A DNA stretch of 12,819 bases from Bremia lactucae (lineage: Eukaryota; Oomycota; Peronosporomycetes; Peronosporales; Peronosporaceae). The translations under genes and the position numbers were made by a program. This document shows, in pieces, positions 1 through 5,828 of this stretch (position 1 is its first letter; each line of letters opens with the position of its first letter). Location: NCBI RefSeq assembly GCF_004359215.1, contig NC_090615.1:2182391-2195209 (forward strand), given 5' to 3'. A model generated the notes under the pieces. The model made no database searches, was not told the DNA's origin, and saw nothing but the letters and a program-made list of their open reading frames with translations.

Positions 1-603
1 GAGGTTTTTAAAACCCGACTCAAACAGACGTTTGAGCCACCAAGGGCTGAGTTCAGAGCTCGTTCAGAGCTTCTGAAACTTAAGCAAGGCAAGCGTGATG
101 TGCACGCATATGCCCAGCACATACGACTCTTAGCGAGTTGTATTACCAATAACCCAGTCCATGAACACACGTTGATTACGGTGTTCATGCAAGGTCTTAC
201 GGATGGTCCCGTAAAGACCCACCTGTTCCGCTTGGAACTGGATACGCTTGAAGAAGCAATATCCGTAGCGGAACAGGAGGACTTTAGCTTGAGACAGGCT
301 CAAGCAAGTTCGTCATCATATCGTCCACCTAGACGACACGAACTAGGAGGTCCAGAACCCATGGACCTTTCCTATGTCGAAAGCGAGAAACCTCGCTTTT
401 CGAATAATAAGCGATCGCAGAAATGCCATCGCTGCCAAAAATTGGGACATTACGCTCATGAGTGTAGTGCCCCACGTCCAGCACCAAAAGGTACTGAACG
501 TAATTTTGGATCGTATGCCAAAAAGGGCAACGGTCGCGGATCCGACGTTGTTGCGAAATCGCAACAGCGAGGCGGACCGCCAAAAAATGGACGGGGTCAG
601 TAG
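1..603 (+). CDS. gag: Gypsy Gag, C-terminal part with CCHC zinc knuckle
   Basis: Gag is the structural protein that assembles the virus-like particle and binds genomic RNA. The frame is open from base 1 to the TAG at 601-603. The first Met codon (100) is internal, because the 33 codons before it read as ordinary retrotransposon Gag, so the true start is upstream of the window. The N-terminal ~100 residues are helical Gag core. A basic linker follows, then a zinc knuckle at 424-465 (CHRCQKLGHYAHEC, fitting C-X2-C-X4-H-X4-C with all ligands present). The tail is Gly/Arg/Lys rich, typical of nucleic-acid binding. The protease lies in the -1 frame immediately downstream, so the element either uses frameshifting or has acquired an indel. 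The segment has no internal stop, unlike the RT of the same copy. Confidence 0.9.
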   Translation, partial: EVFKTRLKQTFEPPRAEFRARSELLKLKQGKRDVHAYAQHIRLLASCITNNPVHEHTLITVFMQGLTDGPVKTHLFRLELDTLEEAISVAEQEDFSLRQAQASSSSYRPPRRHELGGPEPMDLSYVESEKPRFSNNKRSQKCHRCQKLGHYAHECSAPRPAPKGTERNFGSYAKKGNGRGSDVVAKSQQRGGPPKNGRGQ

Positions 604-653
604 GGGCGCAACGCCCTACTGATCCAGCAACCTCAAGAGAATTTGCAAATCTC

Positions 654-1142
654 TTGACAAAAGTTGCTCCAGACACACAATCATTATGTGTCTCTGCACC
701 TGGTGATGAGGTATCCCTCATCACCTTGAAGTTGAAAGTGACAAATGATTTGTCACTCAGAGCCCTAGTGGACTGCGGAGCGTCGAATAACTTTATTCGT
801 CGCCAGTCACTAGAGGGTCGTAGGCTCAAATATGTTGAGCGCGACATCCCTCCAACGAGGATGACGGTGCGTCTAGCGACAGGCGCATCGATAACAGTAA
901 TGAAACGCGTAGTGAAATTTCACTACACGTTAAGAGATTTACAGTATGATGATGATTTCATCGTACTGGATTTGGATGACAAGTTTGATGTCATCTTAGG
1001 TTTACCTTGGCTCAGAAAATACGAGCCAAGGATCAGCTGGCAGCATCGATCCGTAAAGATGCCTGCCACTTGTTCATCAGATGGTCATCTGATGAACGTC
1101 TTGGAGCGTCCACAAGCGTGTGGATGCACTAGGAGTGAGTGA
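654..1142 (+). CDS. Gypsy retropepsin (aspartic protease domain)
   Basis: This is the protease that cleaves the Gag-Pol polyprotein. The catalytic motif is DCGAS (Asp at residue 40 counted from codon 654), a variant of the usual D-[ST]-G-A. It is followed about 75 residues later by the hydrophobic ILGLPWL strand that closes the retropepsin fold. The nominal start at 654 is TTG and is only the annotated opening: the frame is open further upstream, overlapping the gag end near 603, as expected for a domain inside a polyprotein. It ends in a TGA at 1140-1142. Homologous-looking sequence continues in other frames, so the stop is probably a lesion. The DNA is packed with perfect short inverted repeats (see the hairpin array). 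Confidence 0.87.
   Translation: MTKVAPDTQSLCVSAPGDEVSLITLKLKVTNDLSLRALVDCGASNNFIRRQSLEGRRLKYVERDIPPTRMTVRLATGASITVMKRVVKFHYTLRDLQYDDDFIVLDLDDKFDVILGLPWLRKYEPRISWQHRSVKMPATCSSDGHLMNVLERPQACGCTRSE
909..926. repeat. 18-bp perfect palindrome
   Basis: GTAGTGAAATTTCACTAC is a perfect palindrome with no loop, inside the protease frame. The next unit, 942-952 with 958-968, is an 11-pair stem broken only by a T/G opposition (947 with 963), which would be a G-U wobble pair in RNA. Confidence 0.9.
1072..1097. repeat. 11-bp perfect hairpin
   Basis: Arms GTTCATCAGAT (1072-1082) and ATCTGATGAAC (1087-1097) surround a 4-nt loop near the 3' end of the protease frame. Neighbouring hairpins centre at about 1053 and 1117. 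Confidence 0.9.
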
Positions 1143-1888
1143 GATGGCCTCACTTGTGGAACGGTAGTTAGTACGACTACACAAAATCACAGTGTGATTA
1201 CTAATCACCCTGTGGAGTCAGCTGCGACGGCTGTGAGAATGCACAGGCAGCGCCGAAGGTCCACAACTCGAATTAGTCGAGTGGACTAGCGGGCAACATT
1301 CAAGGAATATACCGGTTGTCCGAAATGGACAACACGATGATCCTAGGTCGAGTAGAGAGTCGGCCTTAGAGGATCCGACTGTGATAGCGCAATCACAGTC
1401 GAAAGACGTTGAGGGAATAAGTCCCCACGTACTGAGGAGAAATCTCCTCAAATAGTTAATGCTGAAGTGTAGACACTTCAGCATCCCGAGGGATTGATCC
1501 CTCGGCAGCCTGTGGATATATCCCAGGAAGAAACCGAGACATTAAATGTATTGGTTAATGACGGATCAAGGGTAGGCGCTTATACTCTTGATCTGTATGC
1601 GCCTACGAAGTTGACTTCGTAGATAACTCAATTACCAACGCTAGAACCCAAGCAGTTCTTGAGAGATCTGCATAGTGGTAGAATCAAGCAGATCTGCGTA
1701 CTCGTCACAGAGGAGGAATACGTAACCGATATTCGGTCAGCGGTAATTTTTGCAGAGAACGAACGGGTTCTCAGCAGCTCATCGATGGACGAAAGTGTCC
1801 TCGATGTGAAGACTCGGATTGAAAGATATACTACTCAATCCTGGAAGTCACTTTAGACAAATCCTTTATACAAGGATTTGATTGAATT
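1143..1888 (+). pseudogene. Gypsy protease-RT linker, degenerate
   Basis: This is the spacer between protease and reverse transcriptase. It has no catalytic motif and is poorly conserved in most Gypsy families. The best open part is 1659-1856, a charged peptide with an acidic TEEEY run, ending in TAG. The same frame continues past that stop into NPLYKDLIEFRD, which resembles the sequence just before the RT domain in Gypsy polyproteins. The 1143-1658 part is interrupted in every frame I read. The strongest inverted repeats of the window (12 bp at 1460-1485) lie here. Confidence 0.7.
1460..1485. repeat. 12-bp perfect hairpin
   Basis: Arms ATGCTGAAGTGT and ACACTTCAGCAT are perfectly complementary around a 2-nt loop. 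A second perfect hairpin (9-bp arms CCGAGGGAT/ATCCCTCGG, 2-nt loop) starts two bases later at 1487-1506. Both lie in the protease-RT linker. Confidence 0.92.
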
Positions 1889-2740
1889 CAGGGATTATTC
1901 CCTGAAACAGCTCCATGCGAGTTGCCTAAGGATAAAGGCACTCGACATGAGATCGAGCTCAAACCGGGCTCGAAGTACTGTGTCATGAAGCAGTGACCAC
2001 TGCCTCGTGAACAAGTACTTGCGAACGACAAATTCTTTACCGATCGAGTAAAAGCGGGCCATGTGAGGGAATCAACCTCCCCACATAGCTCTCCGACCTT
2101 CTGTGTGCGAAAGGCCACAGGAGGGTGGCAGACAGTGCACGCATTCAATAAACTGAATGCTGCAACGATACCGGCTAAACGCCGATACCGAGAAAAGACG
2201 TAATCATAGACGGTATGTTTAAGAGTACCATCTTTTCGTCTGTGAATCTGATGGATGGATTTTATCAGATCCTTATGCGTGAACGGGACATTCCGTGCAC
2301 AGCAGTGAGCACTCCCAGTGGGATGCTCTGGGAATGGCTAGTAATGCCACAGGGGCTTAGTAACGAGGTGCGTATCGAATCTGTTGAGACCGGTGCGAGA
2401 ATCCGCACCGAGGAATTTTGACGATGTATTCGTCCATAGCCGGGCAATGGACGGAAAGACGGACGTGGAAGTTTATAAAACCCACGTTCGTCAGGTTCTT
2501 ACACTTAAGCGAAAGCATAAATTGAACGCAAATCTCAAGAAGTGTATATTCGGTGCAAGCGAAATACCACTTCTTGGGTGCATTGTCGGAAAACACGGTG
2601 TGCGCCTTGATCCCGAAAAGATCAAGGCAATCACCGACTGGCCAGTTCCAGTCGATGTCAAGGGACTCAGAAAGTTCCTTGGATTAGCGGCGTACCTGTA
2701 CAAGTACTTCCGCAATTATGCCGAGACAACAATTCATATT
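1889..2740 (+). pseudogene. Gypsy reverse transcriptase, broken and 3'-truncated
   Basis: RT would copy the element's RNA into cDNA. From 1889 one frame reads QGLFPE, then ELKPGSKY, VKAGHVRES and GGWQTVHAFNKLNAATIPA, the fingers and palm start of Ty3-type RT. It contains an in-frame TGA at the Trp of the KQWPLPREQ-type motif. A one-base loss near 2176 shifts the frame to the one open at 2215 (SSVNLMDGFYQILM, TPSGMLWEWLVMPQGLSN). After LSN, about 20 bp are missing relative to copy G3 and the frame shifts again. The frame from 2384 then carries FDDVFVHS, with Asn where G3 has Tyr before FDD, then the connection LDPEKIKAITDWPVP and GLRKFLGLAAYLYKYFRNYAE. Homology stops at about 2740. The last ~16 codons of that open frame (to 2791) are antisense integrase, not RT. 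Confidence 0.88.
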
Positions 2741-3585
2741 CGTTGTAGACGCATGCTCCGAATTGTTGATGGTGAATTCGACAATCGGTAAAAACTCGCT
2801 CCAATTCGGATACGATTGGACTTTACCTCAAAGAACCTCTTCGAGGACGGGGGCTACGCGTTCCGTCTGACCGTCACTCGCTAAATGATCAGAAGTTGAC
2901 ATAGTCAGCCGTGTTCCGAGAGATCGGAACACGGATTGCCAAAACTCCGCCGTGAACCGTGGATATTTATCGGAGACCCGTTCGCGGGGTATGCCGTGGA
3001 GTTTGAGTTTGAACACCGTGTCGATAAGAACACGGGCACATCCCGGAGCCGTGATCGACTCTGGTACTGCAACAAGACGTACCATCTTGCTGAATCTATC
3101 TACAAAAACAAGGATTCCATTGGTTTTGTGATCGTCTTCGGATTTCTCGAAGACGGAGTCCGCAGATACGGACTGCCAACATTCTGCCGGAAGTGGTAGA
3201 GGTTGGAGAGGTGCACGGGATGAAGGGCTAGGCTTCACCCGTTGACATACCTCGCAAGCACGAATGTACTTGCGCACAAACTGATACTGGCGGGGCCAGT
3301 AAAAGTCGCGACTTACTGTGAGGTAAGTATTCTCACGTCCACGATGTCCACTTGTTGGAGCATCGTGACACTCATACATGATGCGCAAGCGCAAATCATT
3401 GTGAGTCGGGACGACGACACGTGGGGTGTCGCCGGTAACGGCTGTGTAATACAATAAGCCGTTACGTGTTGTGTATCGATCGGATGACGATCGATATAAA
3501 GCCGGTAGATTCTTAAAAGATATATCGGATGGATTCATCAGATAATCCATTTAACGCAGAAGGTCCTTATCTTCTGCGTAGGCAA
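2735..3585 (-). pseudogene. Gypsy integrase with H2C2 and DDE domains, interrupted
   Basis: Integrase would join cDNA ends into host DNA. The long open stretch runs from 3550 to a TGA at 2828-2830. Counting from 3550, the zinc-binding residues are His62, His69, Cys99 and Cys102 (H-X6-H-X29-C-X2-C). The catalytic triad is Asp131 (SADSVF), Asp194 (VSDKYPRF) and Glu230 (DGQTERV), with the canonical 35-residue gap between the last two. Homology continues in frame beyond the TGA (YPNWSEFLPIVEFTINNSEHAST) to about 2737, so that stop is a lesion. Upstream, a TAA at 3551-3553 replaces a sense codon just before MDYL, and the preceding AYAEDKDLLR belongs to the same linker. The C-terminal chromodomain/GPY part is missing at the junction with G1. 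Confidence 0.9.
2738..2743. other. Tail-to-tail junction of Gypsy G1 and G2
   Basis: Left of this point the plus strand aligns with RT (RNYAETTIHI, matching RNYAEMTVHL in copy G3). Right of it the minus strand reads integrase (NWSEFLPIVEFTINNSEHAST). The switch occurs within a few bases around 2740 with no target-site duplication visible. Both partners are the same Gypsy family, so this is an inversion or fold-back junction and not an ordinary insertion. Confidence 0.8.
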
Positions 3586-3856
3586 AATTGACGACTAAAC
3601 ACTTGAAATGAGTGTTGCAACAGTGGGGTTATTTTCATTGTTGGAATGCGCAGCCGGCTCGAAATCGGGTCGGCGTGATAACGCATCAGCGACGACATGA
3701 AGTCGTCCTGGTTTATATTCCACGGAGAAATTATACTCCGCGAAGAAGGAAAGCCACCTCGCCATTCTTTGCGAGAGGTGTGGGCTATTTACGGCCGTGC
3801 GTAATGACGCATGGTCCGTATATACGATGAACGGTCTATCTCCGAGGAGATAGACC
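2909..3856. repeat. Short perfect hairpins in Gypsy G2
   Basis: The hairpin pattern continues in this copy. Examples: 2909-2919/2924-2934 (11 bp, CCGTGTTCCGA, 4-nt loop), 3133-3140/3148-3155 (8 bp), 3435-3443/3457-3465 (9 bp), 3474-3482/3488-3496 (9 bp), 3554-3562/3571-3579 (9 bp) and 3833-3843/3846-3856 (11 bp, GGTCTATCTCC, 2-nt loop). The last has a counterpart in G3 (12031-12038/12045-12052), with 8 paired bases. Confidence 0.85.
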
Positions 3857-4080
3857 CTAAACCTAGCAAGTGCGTATATCATGGCAAGGATTTCTTTGTC
3901 ATACACTGGATAGTTGCGTTCAGCCGTTTGAAGCTGATGCAATTGATAATAGACGACGCGCTCTGCGCCGTCTGTGTCATATTGCATTAACGCACAGCCG
4001 ATTGCAAAACCGCTGGCGTCACAGACCACATGAAAAGGTCGGTCTTGGTCAGCACTCGCCAGGATTGGCGACTGCATCAA
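3595..4080 (-). pseudogene. Gypsy RNase H domain
   Basis: RNase H degrades the RNA strand of the RNA/cDNA hybrid. The segment is open over its whole 161 codons. It keeps the acidic catalytic set: Asp21 (VCDASGF), Glu63 (YDKEIL), Asp89 (VYTDHASL) and Asp132 (VADALSRR). The opening codon at 4080 is TTG, and the frame reads in from RT through a TAG stop in a TDC-stop-RS context, so this is a polyprotein domain and not a gene with its own start. It ends at a TAG (3595-3597), after which the integrase linker is in another frame. It is closely similar to the RNase H of G3 (11780-12240), in the same orientation. Confidence 0.88.
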
Positions 4081-4581
4081 GCCTCTCTTAACACCCTTGA
4101 CGGAACGCTAACAATCAGTGTTCCATGACCACTTTACATTTTTCTTCAAAAAAGAAAGATGTACTATCATTTTGGCATAATTGCGTGAGTACTTGTGCAG
4201 GTACGCCGCTAAACAGAGAAACTTTCGGAGTCCCTATACATCGACTGGCAGGCAAATCGGTGATCGCCTTGATCTTTTCTGGATCCGGGCACACCGTGTT
4301 TACCCACGATGCACCCGAGAAGTGGTATTTCGCTTGCAACGAATATACACTTATTGAGATTTGCATTCAACTTGTGCTTACGCATAAGTGTAAGAACCTT
4401 TCGAAAACGTGCGTACGATGTTCTTCAACATCGAATTTTCCGTTCAAGGCTCTGCTATGAACGAAGACGCCTGAAAATAGCTCGTTGCAAAATCCCGCAC
4501 CGATCTCAACGTCCTTTTAAGGCAGTCTTCGTGCGCGCTATTAGCTCGACGGAGCTAATAGATTGGTTACACATCTGTTAA
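4081..4581 (-). pseudogene. Gypsy RT C-terminal remnant, heavily degraded
   Basis: Minus-strand pieces resemble the thumb and connection of the G1/G3 RT but lie in several frames: SVYSLQAKYHFSGAS read in one frame, then PDPEKIKAITD in the next. The stretch after LP is garbled compared with G3. At its upstream end the DNA matches the G3 strand around 12690-12731, but a ~50-bp piece of Copia sequence (4510-4561) separates the two parts of that match. No frame is open over the whole segment. It is far more decayed than the RNase H next to it. Confidence 0.75.
4510..4561. repeat. Copia-derived filler with snap-back palindrome inside Gypsy RT
   Basis: Bases 4510-4547 match 10734-10771 of Copia C at 37 of 38 positions (one G/T difference) on the same strand. 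The last ten bases, CTATTAGCTC (4538-4547), then recur inverted as GAGCTAATAG (4552-4561) after the 4-nt loop GACG. Gypsy sequence flanks both sides: ATCCCGCACCGATCTCAAC before it and TTGGTTACACATCTGTTA after it, contiguous in G3 near 12691-12730. The insert is therefore a short templated copy with a fold-back end. Confidence 0.85.
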
Positions 4582-4582
4582 N
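4582..4582. other. Ambiguous base at Gypsy G2 / Copia A junction
   Basis: The only N in the window sits exactly where G2 RT homology (ACATCTGTTAA) ends and Copia A integrase homology (minus-strand YVKN) begins. It may mark an unresolved base or an assembly join. Confidence 0.8.
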
Positions 4583-5331
4583 GATTCTTCACGTAGATTG
4601 ACGTCATCGCTGCTTCAGCCCAGAAACACTTGTCCAGCTTGGCGTGATGTAGCATACTACGCCCGATTGTCACGATGGTCCGGATGGCGCGTTCTGCAGT
4701 CCCATTTGTCTGATGTGCGTATGGGACCGTGATTTGCTGCTCAATGCCTTCATCTTCATAGAACTTCTTAATCGAGTTGGTAGCAAATTCTCGAGCTCCA
4801 TAATGGCGAAATAACTTGACTTTCTTGCCATACTGAACTGGATCTTGATAATGTAGTTCTTGATGAGGTTCTCGCTCTCAGACTTGACATACAAGCAGAA
4901 ACCTTTCATGCACCCACTTGGTTCATCCACAATTATTAGCAAGTATCGGCTGCCCCGATCGAAACGTCTTCCATGGGACCACATATATCGAAGTGGAGAA
5001 GCTCGCATGTGTTGTAGCGACGTTTATCACGATTACTTGGGAATGGTTTTTGGACCATTTTTCCTTGCTGATATCCGCGGCATACGCGTGATGCATTCGT
5101 TTCGGCAGGCATCTTTGCGTGCTTGATCATCCCCCTGGTTATCATCTTACAAAGAACTTCATGTGGTGAATGACCCATACGCGCATGAAGATCGATGACA
5201 CGAATGTTGGTCGCCATGTTTGCTGACCGTTGAGGTGCCCGAAGCCAATAGAGTCCATCAACGAGATCCGCCGTAAACACCACTTGCTTGGTTTTCTTCC
5301 GCGCAATATGCATGTTATCGCCGTCAAACAC
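4583..5331 (-). pseudogene. Copia integrase, truncated, second catalytic Asp lost
   Basis: The GAG-pre-integrase zinc region comes first: [12 protein letters not shown], then CRGYQQGK, with Tyr where a second Cys would be expected. [10 protein letters not shown] follows, carrying the first catalytic Asp. The frame is continuous with the protease except for a TAA at 5335-5337. A one-base shift near 4965 moves to [15 protein letters not shown], and a further shift near 4845 leads to KKVKLFRHYGAREFATNS and then VPYAHQTNGTAERAIRTI, which keeps the catalytic Glu. At 4800-4802 the codon is TAT (Tyr) where the DDE family has its second Asp (the TDNGGEY-type position). The protein ends at the junction 4583 in AMTSIYVKN. 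Both the shifts and the lost Asp would abolish integration. Confidence 0.86.
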
Positions 5332-5334
5332 TAC

Positions 5335-5607
5335 TTAAAAATTGCCACTTTTGTTAATCTTCGGCACCGAAAGCAGATTCTTGTTCATTTTCGGCACGAA
5401 CAGTGCATCCGTGGTCTCGATGTTGCATTCGTTGCCATTGGGTAGGACCACTCGCTCGATGATGGTTCCCACACCCTTAATTGCAGCCTTGCTGCCGTCA
5501 GCCACTGAAAGCTCGCCTTCATCCCGCTCGTTGAGACTTGCAAATTTGGCTTTGTCGTTGCATATATGATGCGTTGCACCACTGTCGACCGCCCACGTCC
5601 CTGGCAT
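5335..5607 (-). pseudogene. Copia aspartic protease domain
   Basis: [14 protein letters not shown] is the classic Copia retropepsin motif, with the catalytic Asp in DSGAT. It is followed by [16 protein letters not shown] and [14 protein letters not shown], the usual end of the domain. The ATG at 5605-5607 is internal to the polyprotein: the frame extends a few codons upstream to a TGA at 5629-5631, within sequence that no longer resembles gag-pol. The TAA at 5335-5337 lies in frame with the integrase region downstream (NF-stop-VVFDGD), so it is a point lesion in an otherwise continuous frame. Confidence 0.9.
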
Positions 5608-5828
5608 ATTCTTGCCCGTTGATAACCCTCACTCAAGCGAAACTCAGTGGGCTCGCTGTGTATTTTGAGGGTGGCAGGCAAAGAGTTGCTGCACCGATTT
5701 GGAAAAAAATACTACACGAGGTGGCGAAGATGGCTGTACGAAGAAATCAATAGGTACAAGGCGATGCGTTTTTCGTTCTTACGTGAGCCACCACGGAGTG
5801 GTGGCTCACGTAACGCGTACACGCCCCA
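5608..5828. other. Non-coding interruption between Copia A gag and protease
   Basis: Gag homology ends near 5829 (MHKILLK then stop) and protease homology begins near 5615. The intervening ~200 bp have no recognisable retroelement domain on either strand and contain the 16-bp hairpin at 5779-5813. In an intact Copia element gag and protease are contiguous, so this is probably an insertion. I could not define terminal repeats or a target-site duplication. Confidence 0.55.
5779..5813. repeat. 16-bp perfect inverted repeat
   Basis: TTACGTGAGCCACCAC (5779-5794) pairs perfectly with 5798-5813 around the loop GGA. It is the longest perfect hairpin I found in the window and it sits in the non-coding interruption of Copia A. 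It could be a transposon terminus, a hairpin-forming element or a snap-back repair product. Confidence 0.93.

Larger units (their letters stand above)
3..2628. repeat. Tiled short inverted repeats across Gypsy G1
   Basis: Perfect inverted repeats recur along the coding strand. Left/right arms: 19-25/30-36, 160-168/181-189, 222-232/267-277, 287-293/299-305, 348-354/362-368, 380-387/392-399, 549-556/559-566, 598-605/614-621, 634-640/650-656, 671-677/687-693, 702-711/716-725, 737-746/748-757, 784-790/793-799, 909-917/918-926, 1005-1013/1023-1031, 1072-1082/1087-1097, 1315-1321/1327-1333, 1377-1385/1392-1400, 1434-1440/1444-1450, 1460-1471/1474-1485, 1487-1495/1498-1506, 1603-1611/1614-1622, 1664-1671/1688-1695, 1816-1822/1835-1841, 1858-1866/1872-1880, 1887-1894/1899-1906, 2141-2147/2154-2160, 2536-2544/2568-2576 and 2604-2612/2620-2628. 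They run through gag, protease, linker and RT alike. Function unknown. Confidence 0.85.
1..2740 (+). mobile_element. Ty3/Gypsy LTR retrotransposon fragment G1
   Basis: The domain order gag, aspartic protease, linker, reverse transcriptase on the plus strand is that of a Ty3/Gypsy (Metaviridae-type) element. The gag frame is already open at base 1, so the 5' LTR and gag start lie outside the window. The copy ends abruptly after the RT thumb region, where its sequence is replaced by antisense integrase of copy G2. Gag and protease are open; the linker and RT carry stops, single-base shifts and a small deletion. No LTR is visible. Confidence 0.93.
2737..4581 (-). mobile_element. Ty3/Gypsy fragment G2 (RT remnant, RNase H, integrase)
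   Basis: Read on the minus strand, the order is RT C-terminal half (4581 to 4081), RNase H (4080 to 3595), integrase (about 3585 to 2737). This continues the polyprotein order of G1 and it is the same family as G3. Both ends are truncated: the 5' end joins Copia A at 4582 and the 3' end joins G1. No gag, protease or LTR is present in this copy. Confidence 0.92.

Noticed and set aside
329..847. Minus-strand open frame of 172 codons in the G1 gag-protease region
   Set aside because: It is a shadow of the plus-strand frames, has no recognisable domain, and overlaps the gag zinc knuckle and protease active site.
598..1208. CRISPR array, because of the regular ~35-bp pitch
   Set aside because: The units differ completely in sequence, the region is Gypsy protease coding sequence, and the genome is eukaryotic. 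Only the pairing recurs, not the sequence.
1143..1658. A Gypsy LTR or an independent gene in the protease-RT gap
   Set aside because: No TG...CA ends, promoter or open frame; the flanks are continuous Gypsy pol and the hairpin pattern runs straight through.
2741..2791. C-terminal tail of the open frame 2384-2791
   Set aside because: It is antisense to the G2 integrase (minus-strand NWSEFLPIVEFTINN), so it is an accidental fusion across the junction and not RT.
5779..5813. Helitron 3'-terminal hairpin
   Set aside because: No CTRR motif lies within the expected distance on either side, and no matching 5' TC end or A/T insertion site could be shown.
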